Positions 43,141 through 52,010 of a DNA stretch of 64,000 bases are shown here, piece by piece. The stretch's first letter is position 1, and every line of letters begins with the position of its first letter. Made by a program: the position numbers and the translations under genes. The DNA lies in NCBI RefSeq assembly GCF_003112555.1, contig NZ_BEWB01000021.1, positions 60,766 to 124,765 of the forward strand, in the 5' to 3' direction. The notes beneath the pieces are model-generated. The model did no database searches. It had not been told where the DNA came from and saw only the letters and a list, made by a program, of their open reading frames with translations. This DNA comes from Streptomyces coelicoflavus. GTDB lineage: Bacteria; Actinomycetota; Actinomycetes; Streptomycetales; Streptomycetaceae.

Positions 43141-43734
43141 ATGGAAGCGTTCACCAAGCACACCGGCCGGGCCGTCCCGCTGCGCCGCAGCAACGTCGAC
43201 ACCGACCAGATCATCCCCGCCCACTGGCTCAAGAAGGTGACGCGGGACGGGTTCGAGGACGGGCTCTTCGAGGCCTGGCGCAAGGACCCCGAGTTCGTGC
43301 TCAACCGGCCCGAGCGCGAGGGTGCCACCGTGCTGGTGGCCGGTCCCGACTTCGGCACCGGCTCCTCCCGCGAGCACGCCGTCTGGGCCCTCCAGAACTA
43401 CGGCTTCAAGACCGTGATCTCCTCCCGCTTCGCCGACATCTTCCGGGGCAACTCGCTGAAGAACGGCCTGCTCACCGTCGTCCTCGACCAGAAGATCGTC
43501 GACGCGCTGTGGGAGCTGGTGGAGAAGGACCCGCAGGCCGAGATCACCGTCGACCTGGAGGCCCGCGAGGTCCGCGCCGAGGGCGTCACCGCCTCCTTCG
43601 AGCTGGACGAGAACTCCCGCTGGCGGCTGCTGAACGGGCTGGACGACATCTCGATCACGCTCCGCAACGAGGACGACATCGCCGCGTACGAGGCGAAGCG
43701 CCCGTCGTTCAAGCCGCGGACCGTCCAGGTCTGA
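43141..43734 (+). CDS. leuD: 3-isopropylmalate dehydratase small subunit
   Basis: A 197-aa swivel-domain subunit. RRSNVDTDQIIPAHWLKKV and the substrate loop GPDFGTGSSREHAVWAL are diagnostic. It is translationally close to leuC (5-bp gap) and followed by a strong terminator at 43813-43851. It forms the LeuCD heterodimer in the cytoplasm. Confidence 0.96.
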   Translation: MEAFTKHTGRAVPLRRSNVDTDQIIPAHWLKKVTRDGFEDGLFEAWRKDPEFVLNRPEREGATVLVAGPDFGTGSSREHAVWALQNYGFKTVISSRFADIFRGNSLKNGLLTVVLDQKIVDALWELVEKDPQAEITVDLEAREVRAEGVTASFELDENSRWRLLNGLDDISITLRNEDDIAAYEAKRPSFKPRTVQV

Positions 43735-43812
43735 CCCCCCGGAGTTCCCGCGGGCCCGCCACGGCCCTCCCTGGGGCTCCGCAAGGTCGAGTTTCGGCCA
43801 CCCAACACCCCC

Positions 43813-43851
43813 GCCGTACCCCCGATCAGCCCGATCGGGGGTACGGCTGTT
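43813..43851 (+). terminator. Terminator of leuCD
   Basis: A perfect 15-bp stem (43813-43827 with 43833-43847), loop AGCCC, followed by TGTTTT. Confidence 0.92.
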
Positions 43852-44031
43852 TTCGGCTTCGCCCAGGACCGCCCGTCACCGGTGTGATGCACAACTTCCC
43901 ACGTTAGAGGCGTTGTTGCCGGGGTACTCCTGACGTCAAGGACCGGATTCCGCCAGTGCCAGGAAGGCCGTTCGAGGCGGCAGTTGCCCCCTGCGCAGGC
44001 GACAACTCGCCCCAGATGGCACAATCTGTGC

Positions 44032-44262
44032 ATGGAACACGACGGCCAACTCGAGCTCTATACGGCGGTCGCGGTCCGGCTCAAGGAAGCGCACACAAGA
44101 GTGCGCGCACTGCAAGTCCCGGAGGGCGTACGGATGGCGCTGACCCGGAAGCTGCTGGTCATTACGGCCGCGGCCAAACACGATCTCACCGGTGCGGCAG
44201 GGCGCCTGGACCGGTTCATCGCCGACCTCGACGCGGGTCGATTCCCCGAAGAGGAAGGCTGA
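44032..44262 (+). CDS. 76-aa helical protein of unknown function
   Basis: A small protein, MEHDGQLELYTAVAVRLKEA..., predicted all-helical with alternating charged and hydrophobic residues. No family is recognised. CACAAT ends six bases before the ATG and there is no SD, suggesting a leaderless transcript. It lies between leuCD and hupS and is probably a separate unit. Confidence 0.65.
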   Translation: MEHDGQLELYTAVAVRLKEAHTRVRALQVPEGVRMALTRKLLVITAAAKHDLTGAAGRLDRFIADLDAGRFPEEEG

Positions 44263-44318
44263 ACCGGCCGCACAGCCCGAGTCCGTTGCGGCACAAGGGT
44301 GATTAGCCCGTTTCGTGT

Positions 44319-44347
44319 TTGATTTGCGGTATATATCTGCCTAACGT
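44319..44347 (+). promoter_or_regulatory. hupS promoter
   Basis: TTGATT (44319-44324), a 17-bp spacer rich in A/T (TATATAT inside), and TAACGT (44342-44347), 52 bp before the GTG start. Confidence 0.6.
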
Positions 44348-44398
44348 GCGAAAAAGCTTGAACACTTTCGTTCTGGCGAGGTCTCCGAAGGGGAAGAC

Positions 44399-45055
44399 GT
44401 GAACAAGGCGCAGCTCGTAGAAGCGATTGCCGACAAGCTGGGAGGCCGGCAGCAGGCCGCCGACGCCGTCGACGCGGTCCTGGACGCCCTCGTCCGTGCC
44501 GTCGTCGCGGGTGACCGGGTCTCGGTCACCGGCTTCGGCTCCTTCGAGAAGGTCGACCGCCCCGCCCGCTACGCCCGCAACCCCCAGACGGGCGAGCGGG
44601 TTCGGGTCAAGAAGACCTCCGTGCCGCGCTTCCGCGCGGGCCAGGGCTTCAAGGACCTGGTGAGCGGCTCGAAGAAGCTTCCGAAGAACGACATCGCGGT
44701 CAAGAAGGCCCCCAAGGGCAGCCTGTCCGGCCCGCCGCCCACCATCTCCAAGGCCGCGGGCAAGAAGGCCGCCGCCAAGAAGGCCACGGGTGCGGCGAAG
44801 AAGACCACGGGTGCCGCCAAGAAGACGTCCGCGGCGGCGAAGAAGACCACCGCGAAGAAGACCACCGGGGCCGCGAAGACGACGGCGAAGAAGACCACCG
44901 CCAAGAAGTCCGCCGCCAAGAGCACCACGGCGGCCGCGAAGAAGTCCGCCGCCAAGAAGGCCCCCGCGAAGAAGGCGACCGCCAAGAAGGCCCCGGCCAA
45001 GAAGTCGACGGCCCGCAAGACCACCGCCAAGAAGGCCACCGCCCGCAAGAAGTAA
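44399..45055 (+). CDS. hupS: HU-type nucleoid protein with histone-H1-like tail
   Basis: A 218-aa protein. Residues 1-95 are a bacterial HU domain (MNKAQLVEAIADKLGG..., VTGFGSFEKVDRPARYARNPQTGE arm); residues 110-218 are a Lys/Ala/Thr-rich tail of KK[AT]TAKK-type repeats resembling histone H1. This dual-domain form is the actinobacterial HupS/HupB class; HupS in S. coelicolor is sporulation-associated and compacts spore DNA. GAAGGGGAAGAC precedes the GTG. The tail is almost free of acidic residues. Confidence 0.95.
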   Translation: MNKAQLVEAIADKLGGRQQAADAVDAVLDALVRAVVAGDRVSVTGFGSFEKVDRPARYARNPQTGERVRVKKTSVPRFRAGQGFKDLVSGSKKLPKNDIAVKKAPKGSLSGPPPTISKAAGKKAAAKKATGAAKKTTGAAKKTSAAAKKTTAKKTTGAAKTTAKKTTAKKSAAKSTTAAAKKSAAKKAPAKKATAKKAPAKKSTARKTTAKKATARKK

Positions 45056-45105
45056 CAGGCAGTAACGAGCAGCAGCAGGCGAACGGGCACAGGGCACTCA
45101 CGCGC

Positions 45106-45136
45106 CGGGCCGGACTCCCTCTCGGAGTCCGGCCCG
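45106..45136. terminator. Terminator between hupS and the 71-aa gene
   Basis: A perfect 13-bp stem (45106-45118 with 45124-45136), loop CTCTC, between convergent genes. Confidence 0.85.
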
Positions 45137-45170
45137 CGGCGTGTCAGGGGCGGGGCGACGGCCCCGCGGA

Positions 45171-45386
45171 TCAGAACGTCTGCAACGTCACCAGCGTGAT
45201 CCGGGGTCCCGCGCCCTCGGTTCCGCCTTCGGCCTCCGTCTCGATCCGCACCCGCTGCCCGGGCCGCAGCAGCCTGAGGCCCCCCGCGTCGAACGCCGCC
45301 GCGTCGAAGGGCACGGGCGTGCCGTCGTCGAGCAGCACCTGCCCGCTGCGGCTCTCGGGGTCGTACGTGTACGCGGTCGCCTGCAT
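45171..45386 (-). CDS. 71-aa OB/cold-shock-like small protein
   Basis: A short protein, MQATAYTYDPESRSGQVLLDDGTPVPFDAAAFDAGGLRLLRPGQRVRIE..., whose G-x-V-L-x-D-D-G and L-x-P-G-Q-R-V patterns recall a cold-shock-type OB barrel without the RNP motifs. The function is unknown. It starts 9 bp after the cofC stop on the same strand, so it probably belongs to that transcript. Confidence 0.7.
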   Translation of the reverse strand: MQATAYTYDPESRSGQVLLDDGTPVPFDAAAFDAGGLRLLRPGQRVRIETEAEGGTEGAGPRITLVTLQTF

Positions 45387-45395
45387 GCGCGCAGC

Positions 45396-46034
45396 CTACT
45401 GCCCGGCGATCAGCAACCGCGCCGCCACCGCGGCCGTACGGGGTCCCACGCCGAGCGCCAGCGCCGAGCGGAGATCACCGCCGGTGTCGACGTCCTGCCG
45501 TACGGAATCCACGCCGCCGGGAGACAGTTCCACCGCACCGGACGCCCGGTGGCGGGCCCGGGAATCCGCACCGAATGCGGGGGTCAATTCCCGGCCCGGG
45601 GCCACGGCCAGCAAGGTGGTGCCGATTCCCGCCGCGTCCGGGAGAAAAGAGCGCGGGAATTGCGCGGCCGCCGCCAGCACCCGCGCCAATTCCGCCGGCC
45701 GCAGCGCGGGAAGGTCGGCGTTGAGCGCGGCCACCGGGATTTCCGGCCGGGCCGCCCGTACCACGGCCGCGCCGTGCGCCAGCGCGGCGTTCAGGCCGCC
45801 GCCGGGCTCGTCCGCGACGACGCCCGCGCCGAGCGCCGCCAGCTCCCGTCCGGCCCGCGCGTCGTCCGTGACGACTGCCACATCGCCGACCGCCGGGCAG
45901 GCCAGCGCGGCTGCCACGGTGTCCTGTGCGAACGCCAGCGCGAGCCCCGGCCGCACCCCGTCGTCCGCGGTGTCCGACAGCCTGCTCTTGGCCCGGGCGA
46001 GGGTCTTCACGGGTACGACCAAGGTCCACTGCAC
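45396..46034 (-). CDS. cofC: 2-phospho-L-lactate guanylyltransferase (F420 biosynthesis)
   Basis: A 212-aa nucleotidyltransferase-fold protein (MQWTLVVPVKTLARAKSRLSD at the nucleotide-binding start, LNADLPALRPAEL near residue 100, GIGTTLLAVAPG near 137). CofC/FbiD activates phospholactate or phosphoenolpyruvate with GTP for coenzyme F420 synthesis. The start is a GTG. No other F420 gene lies in the window. Confidence 0.87.
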   Translation of the reverse strand: MQWTLVVPVKTLARAKSRLSDTADDGVRPGLALAFAQDTVAAALACPAVGDVAVVTDDARAGRELAALGAGVVADEPGGGLNAALAHGAAVVRAARPEIPVAALNADLPALRPAELARVLAAAAQFPRSFLPDAAGIGTTLLAVAPGRELTPAFGADSRARHRASGAVELSPGGVDSVRQDVDTGGDLRSALALGVGPRTAAVAARLLIAGQ

Positions 46035-46177
46035 GAGCGTTCCGTCCTTCTCTCGTCGCCGTCATTGTCACCTGCGAGACCTGGCGGTTCACTCTTCGGG
46101 GCGTACGGTGTTCTCGACAGACGGGCGGCCCGGGGCGACACTTGTCCGGCCCCAGGCCCTGGAGGAAAGGTGTCAGC

Positions 46178-46972
46178 GTGCCCCGCCGCAGAATCGGCTT
46201 CTGGTACCGCTTGGCCGCGGTGATCTGCAAACCGCCGCTGGTGGTTCTGATCAAGCGGGACTGGCGGGGAATGGAGAACATTCCGGCCGAGGGTGGATTT
46301 ATCACCGCCGTGAACCACAATTCGCACGTCGACCCCTTCGCGTACGCGCACTACCAGTACAACACCGGACGGGTCCCGCGATTCCTGGCGAAGAGCGGTC
46401 TTTTCAAGAAGGGCTTCGTCGGCGCCGCGATGCGCGGGACCGGGCAGATCCCCGTCTACCGCGAGAGCACGGACGCGCTGAGCGCCTTCCGCGCCGCGAT
46501 CGACGCCGTGGAGCGCGGCGAGTGCGTGGCGTTCTACCCCGAGGGCACCCTCACCCGCGACCCGGACGGCTGGCCCATGACCGCCAAGACCGGTGCCGCG
46601 CGCGTCGCCCTTCAGACCAAGTGCCCGGTGATCCCGGTCGCCCAGTGGGGCTGCAACGAACTGCTGCCGCCGTACACGAAGAAGCCGAACCTCCTGCCGC
46701 GCAAGACCCATCAGGTGCTCGCCGGCCCGCCGGTCGACCTGTCGCGGTTCTACGGCAAGGAGATGACCGCGGAGGTGCTGAAGGAGGCCACCGAGGTCAT
46801 CATGGCCGCCGTCACCCGCCAGCTGGAGGAGATCCGCGGCGAGAAGGCACCCGAAACCCCCTACGACCCGCGCCGCGAGCGGATCGAACAGCGACGCCGG
46901 ACGCGGCAGGCGAAGTCGCAGCCGACGCCGCCGAGGACGCAAGGACCGCAGGCAGAAGGGCAGAGCACGTGA
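46178..46972 (+). CDS. 1-acyl-glycerol-3-phosphate acyltransferase (PlsC-like)
   Basis: A 264-aa membrane-associated acyltransferase with the NHNSHVD (HX4D) motif near residue 45, VPRFLAKSGLF, and FYPEGTLTRD near 120. The C-terminal 35 residues are basic and probably flexible. GGAGGAAAGG stands seven bases before GTG 46178. Its stop overlaps the gpsA start (GTGA), so glycerol-3-phosphate synthesis and acylation are coupled, fitting a phospholipid role. Confidence 0.92.
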   Translation: MPRRRIGFWYRLAAVICKPPLVVLIKRDWRGMENIPAEGGFITAVNHNSHVDPFAYAHYQYNTGRVPRFLAKSGLFKKGFVGAAMRGTGQIPVYRESTDALSAFRAAIDAVERGECVAFYPEGTLTRDPDGWPMTAKTGAARVALQTKCPVIPVAQWGCNELLPPYTKKPNLLPRKTHQVLAGPPVDLSRFYGKEMTAEVLKEATEVIMAAVTRQLEEIRGEKAPETPYDPRRERIEQRRRTRQAKSQPTPPRTQGPQAEGQST

Positions 46973-47979
46973 GCAAGCCGGTCAAGGCGGCCGTCTTCGG
47001 CACCGGATCCTGGGGCACCGCCTTCGGCACGGTCCTCGCCGACGCGGGGTGCGACGTCACCCTGTGGGGACGCCGCGCCGCACTCGCCGACGCCGTCAAC
47101 TCCACCCGCACCAACCCGGACTACCTGCCCGGCGTGGAGCTCCCCGAGAACCTGCGGGCCACCACCGACGCCGCCGAGGCCGCGCGGGACGCCGACTTCA
47201 CCGTCCTCGCCGTCCCCTCCCAGACGTTGCGCGCCGGACTCGCCGACTGGACACCGCTGCTGGCGCCCGGCACCGTCCTGGTCTCGCTCATGAAGGGCGT
47301 CGAACTCGGCTCCGCGATGCGGATGAGCGAGGTGATCGGGGACGTCGCCAAGGTCGGTGCCGAGCGCATCGCCGTGGTCACCGGCCCCAACCTGGCCCGC
47401 GAGATCGCCGCCCGCATGCCGGCCGCCGCCGTGGTCGCCTGCCCCGACGAATCCGTCGCCCAGCGGCTCCAGGCCGCCTGCCACACGCCTTACTTCCGCC
47501 CGTACACCAACACCGACGTCGTCGGCTGCGAGCTGGGCGGCGCCGTGAAGAACGTGATCGGGCTCGCCGTCGGCATCGCGGACGGCATGGGCCTGGGCGA
47601 CAACGCCAAGGGCTCCCTCATCACCCGCGGCCTCGCCGAGACCACCCGCCTCGGGGTCGCCCTCGGCGCCGACCCGCTGACCTTCTCCGGACTGGCCGGG
47701 CTCGGCGACCTGGTGGCGACCTGCTCCTCGCCGCTGTCGCGCAACCACACCTTCGGCACCAACCTCGGCAAGGGCATGACCCTGGAGGAGACCATCGCGG
47801 TCACCAAGCAGACCGCCGAGGGCGTCAAGTCCTGCGAGTCGGTGCTGGACCTGGCCCGCCGGCACGGCGTCGACATGCCGATCACCGAGACGGTCGTCGC
47901 CATCGTGCACGAGGGCAAGTCCCCGATGGTCGCCGTGAAGGAACTGATGTCGCGCAGCGCGAAGCCCGAACGACGCTGA
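46969..47979 (+). CDS. gpsA: Glycerol-3-phosphate dehydrogenase [NAD(P)+]
   Basis: A 336-aa soluble dehydrogenase that reduces dihydroxyacetone phosphate to sn-glycerol-3-phosphate for phospholipids. The Rossmann motif is GTGSWGTAF near residue 11; the catalytic Lys lies in GGAVKNVIGLAVG near 194; GLGDLVATCSSPLSRN is near 245. The GTG start overlaps the preceding acyltransferase stop by four bases. Confidence 0.96.
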   Translation: MSKPVKAAVFGTGSWGTAFGTVLADAGCDVTLWGRRAALADAVNSTRTNPDYLPGVELPENLRATTDAAEAARDADFTVLAVPSQTLRAGLADWTPLLAPGTVLVSLMKGVELGSAMRMSEVIGDVAKVGAERIAVVTGPNLAREIAARMPAAAVVACPDESVAQRLQAACHTPYFRPYTNTDVVGCELGGAVKNVIGLAVGIADGMGLGDNAKGSLITRGLAETTRLGVALGADPLTFSGLAGLGDLVATCSSPLSRNHTFGTNLGKGMTLEETIAVTKQTAEGVKSCESVLDLARRHGVDMPITETVVAIVHEGKSPMVAVKELMSRSAKPERR

Positions 47980-48032
47980 GCGACACCGCCCGGCGCCCGG
48001 CGGAAACCGGGCGCCACGCGGCCCCGCAGACG

Positions 48033-48062
48033 CTGACTCACGGCGCCGCGGGCGGGTACCCT
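48033..48062 (+). promoter_or_regulatory. Probable ddlA promoter
   Basis: CTGACT (48033-48038), 18-bp spacer, TACCCT (48057-48062), nine bases before the ddlA ATG, which lacks an SD. Confidence 0.55.
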
Positions 48063-48071
48063 CGACGCGAT

Positions 48072-49241
48072 ATGAGCACCGAGAACCTCCCCCAGAGCCC
48101 TGAGCAGAGCCCTCAGCAGCCGCCCCGCAAGCCGCGGGTGGCCGTCGTGTTCGGCGGGCGCAGCTCCGAACACGGGATCTCCGTGGTCACCGCCGGCGCC
48201 GTCCTCGCGGCCATCGACCGGACGCGCTACGACGTCCTGCCGATCGGCATCACCCGCGACGGCCGCTGGGCCCTCACCGCCGACGAACCGGAACGCATGG
48301 CGATCACCGAACGCCGTACGCCCGACGTCGAGGAACTGGCCGAGTCGACCGAGGGCGGCGTGCTGCTGCCCGTCGACCCCGCCAACCGCGAGGTCGTCTA
48401 CAGCGAACCGGGCTCGGTGCCCAAGGCGCTCGGCGAGGTCGACGTCGTCTTCCCCGTGCTGCACGGCCCCTACGGCGAGGACGGCACCCTCCAGGGCCTG
48501 CTGGAGCTGTCCGGCGTGCCCTACGTCGGCGCGGGCGTCCTCGCCTCCGCCGTCGGCCAGGACAAGGAGTACATGAAGGCGGTCTTCACCTCCTACGGGC
48601 TGAAGGTCGGCCCGTACGCGGTGATCCGGCCCCGCGAGTGGGAGCAGGACCGCTCCGGCGCCCGCAAGAAGATCGTCGACTTCGCCGGGGAGCACGGCTG
48701 GCCGCTGTTCGTGAAGCCCGCCCGCGCGGGCTCCTCCATCGGCATCACCAAGGTCGACGACCTCTCCGGCCTCGACGAGGCGATCGAGGAGGCCCGGCGT
48801 CACGACCCGAAGATCCTGGTCGAGGCGGCTCTGCGGGGCCGGGAGATCGAGTGCGGGGTGCTGGAGTTCGAGGACGGCCCCCGGGCCTCCGTCCCGGCCG
48901 AGATCCCGCCGCCCTCGGAGCACGCGTACTACGACTTCGAGGCCAAGTACATCGACTCCACGCCCGGCATCGTGCCGGCCCCGCTGACGGCCGAGGAGAC
49001 CGCCGAGGTCCAGCGCCTGGCCGTGGCGGCGTTCGACGCGGCCTCCTGCGAGGGGCTGGTGCGCGCGGACTTCTTCCTCACCGATGACGACGAGTTCGTC
49101 ATCAACGAGATCAACACCATGCCCGGCTTCACACCGATCTCCATGTACCCGCAGATGTGGCAGGCGAGCGGCGTGAGCTACCCGGAGCTGGTGGACCGGC
49201 TGGTCCAGGCGGCGCTGCGGCGGTCCACGGGACTGCGCTGA
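48072..49241 (+). CDS. ddlA: D-alanine--D-alanine ligase
   Basis: A 389-aa ATP-grasp ligase for peptidoglycan precursor synthesis. It has FGGRSSEHGIS near residue 30, FPVLHGPYGEDGTLQGLLE near 135, FVKPARAGSSIGITKV near 215, and the metal/D-Ala site VINEINTMPGFTPISMYP near 345. The first 20 residues are a Pro/Gln-rich extension. It probably has its own leaderless promoter. A terminator follows at 49264-49295. Confidence 0.96.
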   Translation: MSTENLPQSPEQSPQQPPRKPRVAVVFGGRSSEHGISVVTAGAVLAAIDRTRYDVLPIGITRDGRWALTADEPERMAITERRTPDVEELAESTEGGVLLPVDPANREVVYSEPGSVPKALGEVDVVFPVLHGPYGEDGTLQGLLELSGVPYVGAGVLASAVGQDKEYMKAVFTSYGLKVGPYAVIRPREWEQDRSGARKKIVDFAGEHGWPLFVKPARAGSSIGITKVDDLSGLDEAIEEARRHDPKILVEAALRGREIECGVLEFEDGPRASVPAEIPPPSEHAYYDFEAKYIDSTPGIVPAPLTAEETAEVQRLAVAAFDAASCEGLVRADFFLTDDDEFVINEINTMPGFTPISMYPQMWQASGVSYPELVDRLVQAALRRSTGLR

Positions 49242-49263
49242 CGCGTTTCGCGCCGTGACCACA

Positions 49264-49295
49264 GAGAAGGCGACTCCCTCGGGGGTCGCCTTCTC
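49264..49295. terminator. Terminator after ddlA
   Basis: A 14-bp stem with one wobble pair (49264-49277 with 49282-49295), loop CTCG, between convergent genes. Confidence 0.87.
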
Positions 49296-49419
49296 GCAGT
49301 ATGATCAGCGGGTTTCCTGTCCGGTCCGGGAACCGTCGTCTGCTTGCCGTCGTCTGCTGAGGAACAGCACGCGGCGGCGATCAACAGGACGGGACCGAGC
49401 GGCGGTGAGGGGGCAGGAG

Positions 49420-49653
49420 CTAGAGATGGACGACCGGACAGGTCAGAGTGCGGGTGATGCCGTCCACCTGCTGGACCTTGGCGACCACCATGCGACCCAG
49501 TTCGTCGACGGTGTCGGACTGGGCGCGGACGATGACGTCGTAGGGTCCTGTCACGTCCTCGGCCTGGATCACACCAGGGAGCTTGCTGATCGTCTCGGCG
49601 ACGGTCGACGCCTTGCCGACCTCGGTCTGGATCAGGATGTACGCCTGTACCAC
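49420..49653 (-). CDS. Stand-alone Lrp/AsnC RAM-domain protein
   Basis: A 77-aa protein consisting only of the AsnC/Lrp ligand-binding and oligomerisation domain (MVQAYILIQTEVGKASTVAETISKLPGVIQAEDVTGPYDVIVRAQ). The DNA-binding half is missing. Such stand-alone RAM proteins bind amino acids or tune other Lrp proteins. GAGGTTCC precedes GTG 49653. It is convergent with ddlA. Confidence 0.88.
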   Translation of the reverse strand: MVQAYILIQTEVGKASTVAETISKLPGVIQAEDVTGPYDVIVRAQSDTVDELGRMVVAKVQQVDGITRTLTCPVVHL

Positions 49654-49898
49654 GGAACCTCCAGAGCGGCCACGAGGATCATGTGGGGAAAAGGAACGCC
49701 ACGGTATCGCGTAGCCGCTCTCCGAGGGGAGACCCGCGGGCCGCGGGCCTCGCGCGTCGGGGTGCCGGTAGGACACGAGTTGACGATCACGCCGACCGTG
49801 GCGACGGTCATTCCGACCGTAACGAGGACAGAGATGACGCGCGACCGGGCACGGACACGGGCACGGACAGGGACTGGGACAGAAGGGGAGCCAAGGCG

Positions 49899-50867
49899 AT
49901 GAAGGGCACTGTTGGTGAGCTGGGGGAGTTCGGGCTCATCAGGGAGCTCACCTCCCGTCTCACCACCACCCCCGCGGTCCGGGTCGGACCCGGCGACGAC
50001 GCCGCGGTGGTCGCCGCGCCCGACCGCAGGGTGGTGGCCAGCACCGACATCCTCGTCGAGGGGCGGCACTTCCGCCGGGACTGGTCCACCGCGTACGACG
50101 TGGGCCGCAAGGCGGCGGCGCAGAACCTGGCCGACATCGCCGCCATGGGGGCCGTGCCGACCGCACTGCTGCTCGGCCTGGTCGTGCCCGCCGAACTGCC
50201 GGTGACCTGGCCGACCGAGCTGATGGACGGGCTGCGCGACGAGTGCCAGGTCGCGGGCGCCTCCGTGGTCGGCGGCGACGTGGTGGGCGGCGACACCATC
50301 ACCGTCTCCATCACCGCCCTCGGCGACCTGCGCAACCAGGAGCCCGTCACCCGGGCCGGCGCCCAGCCCGGCGACCTCGTCGCGGTGACCGGCTGGCTGG
50401 GCTGGTCCGCCGCCGGGTTCGCCGTCCTCTCCCGCGGCTTCCGCTCGCCGCGCGCCTTCGTCGAGGCCCACCGCCGCCCCGAGCCGCCGTACCACGCCGG
50501 TCCGGCCGCCGCGGGGCTCGGCGCCACCGCCATGTGCGACGTGAGCGACGGCCTGATCGCCGACCTGGGGCACATCGCGGAGGCCAGCAAGGTCCGCATC
50601 GACGTGCGCTCCGGGCAGATCGACATCCCGTCCCAGATGAACGACATCGGGCAGGCCGTCGGCGTCGACCCCATGCAGTGGGTGCTCACCGGCGGCGAGG
50701 ACCACGCCATCGTGGCGACCTTCCCGCCGGACGTGAAGCTGCCCGCCCGCTGGAAGGTCATCGGCGAGGTCCTCAACCCCTCCGCGCTGCCCCAGGTGAC
50801 GGTCGACGGCGCCCCCTGGACCACCAAGGGCGGCTGGGACCACTTCGCCGGGGACGTGGAGTCGTGA
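49899..50867 (+). CDS. thiL: Thiamine-monophosphate kinase
   Basis: A 322-aa AIR-synthase-fold kinase that makes thiamine diphosphate from thiamine phosphate. VGPGDDAAVVAAPDRRVVASTDILVEGRHF near residue 30 is the nucleotide/metal region; MCDVSDGLIADLGHI and LTGGEDHAIVATFP follow near 213 and 262. GAAGGGGAG precedes the ATG. The stop overlaps thiD (GTGA). Confidence 0.95.
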   Translation: MKGTVGELGEFGLIRELTSRLTTTPAVRVGPGDDAAVVAAPDRRVVASTDILVEGRHFRRDWSTAYDVGRKAAAQNLADIAAMGAVPTALLLGLVVPAELPVTWPTELMDGLRDECQVAGASVVGGDVVGGDTITVSITALGDLRNQEPVTRAGAQPGDLVAVTGWLGWSAAGFAVLSRGFRSPRAFVEAHRRPEPPYHAGPAAAGLGATAMCDVSDGLIADLGHIAEASKVRIDVRSGQIDIPSQMNDIGQAVGVDPMQWVLTGGEDHAIVATFPPDVKLPARWKVIGEVLNPSALPQVTVDGAPWTTKGGWDHFAGDVES

Positions 50868-51661
50868 GGCCGCCGCTGGTCCTCACCGTGGCCGGCTCCG
50901 ACTCCGGCGGCGGCGCCGGGATCCAGGCCGACCTCAAGACGATGCTCGCCCTCGGCACCCACGGCATGAGCGTCCTCACCGCGGTCACCGCCCAGAACTC
51001 CCGCGGCGTCCAGGGCGCCTGGGAGCTGCCCGTGGACGCGGTGCGGGCCCAGTACCGCAGCGTCGTGGACGACATCGGCGTCCAGGCGGTCAAGACCGGG
51101 ATGCTCTCCTCCGCCGAACTGGTCGAGACCGTCGCCGACTTGCTCGCCGGCACCGACGCCCCCGCCGTCGTGGACCCGGTCGGCGTCTCCAAGCACGGGG
51201 ACGCGCTGCTCGCCGCATCCGCACTGGAATCGGTGCGCACCAGGCTCCTCCCGGTCGCCACCGTCGCCACCCCCAACCTCGACGAGGTCGCCCACCTCAC
51301 CGGCGTACGCGTCGAGTCCGACACTGACCTGCGCCGGGCGGCGGCCGCCGTGCTGGAGTACGGCCCGCGCTGGGCCCTGATCAAGGGCGGCCACCTGGCC
51401 GGTGACGCCGTCGACCTGCTCACCGACGGCTCCGAGGAACACTGGCTGCGCGCCCCTCGCCTCGACAACCGCCACACGCACGGCACGGGGTGCACCCTCG
51501 CCTCGGCGGTGGCCTGCGGACTGGCGAAGGGGCAGCCGGTGCCGGAGGCGGTGAGGGCGGCCAAGGAGTACGTCACCGGTGCGATCGCGGCAGGCTTCGC
51601 ACTGGGCGACGGCATCGGCCCGGTGGACCACGGCTGGGCGCTCGGAGCGGACACTCCCTGA
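50864..51661 (+). CDS. thiD: Hydroxymethylpyrimidine/phosphomethylpyrimidine kinase
   Basis: A 265-aa ribokinase-fold enzyme phosphorylating HMP and HMP-P for thiamine synthesis: VAGSDSGGGAGIQADLKTM near residue 10, VKTGMLSSAELVETV, and the C-terminal anion-hole DNRHTHGTGCTLASAVA with catalytic Asp. The GTG start overlaps the thiL stop by four bases. Confidence 0.95.
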   Translation: MRPPLVLTVAGSDSGGGAGIQADLKTMLALGTHGMSVLTAVTAQNSRGVQGAWELPVDAVRAQYRSVVDDIGVQAVKTGMLSSAELVETVADLLAGTDAPAVVDPVGVSKHGDALLAASALESVRTRLLPVATVATPNLDEVAHLTGVRVESDTDLRRAAAAVLEYGPRWALIKGGHLAGDAVDLLTDGSEEHWLRAPRLDNRHTHGTGCTLASAVACGLAKGQPVPEAVRAAKEYVTGAIAAGFALGDGIGPVDHGWALGADTP

Positions 51662-51691
51662 GCTCGATGCCCGTGGCCGCCGGGACACGGC

Positions 51692-51722
51692 AAAAAGCCG
51701 GTCCACACGAGGTGGACCGGCT
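51692..51722. terminator. Bidirectional terminator thiD/rpmB
   Basis: A perfect 11-bp stem AGCCGGTCCAC/GTGGACCGGCT with loop ACGAG. On the minus strand it is followed by TTTTT, so it is strongest for rpmB. Confidence 0.92.
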
Positions 51723-51767
51723 CCCTACAGCGGACCGGGCAGTGGCCGCGCGCTCAGCTGAGACGCG

Positions 51768-51953
51768 TCAGCGCGAGACCTTGCCGGCCTTGATGCACGA
51801 GGTGCAAGCGTTCACGCGCTTCGGCGTCCCGCCCACCACGGTACGCACACGCTGGATGTTCGGGTTCCAGCGACGGGACGTACGGCGGTGCGAGTGCGAG
51901 ATGTTGTTGCCGAAGCCCGGCCCCTTGCCACAGACGTCGCAGTTGGCAGCCAC
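51768..51953 (-). CDS. rpmB: 50S ribosomal protein L28 (zinc-binding form)
   Basis: A 61-aa bL28 with cysteine pairs C5/C8 and C50/C53, the C+ zinc-ribbon type. Streptomyces also carry C- paralogues used under zinc limitation. It ends 45 bp before the shared terminator. Upstream lie two large palindromes (51987-52010 and 52063-52080). Confidence 0.96.
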   Translation of the reverse strand: MAANCDVCGKGPGFGNNISHSHRRTSRRWNPNIQRVRTVVGGTPKRVNACTSCIKAGKVSR

Positions 51954-51986
51954 GGGTCACTCCAAAGACTTCAGATGCACTTACGG

Positions 51987-52010
51987 TTGATCCCGGCATG
52001 CCGGGATCAA
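51987..52010. repeat. Perfect 24-bp palindrome in the rpmB leader
   Basis: TTGATCCCGGCA and its exact reverse complement lie side by side, 33 bp upstream of the rpmB start, with a second palindrome GCCCGATC-GG-GATCGGGC at 52063-52080. Either could be an operator or an RNA structure in the rpmB or the divergent DhaL-gene leader. Confidence 0.6.

Noticed and set aside
44440..45065. Arg/Pro-rich alternate frame across the hupS tail
   Set aside because: It is produced by the AAGAAG/GCC repeats of the Lys/Ala tail read out of frame.
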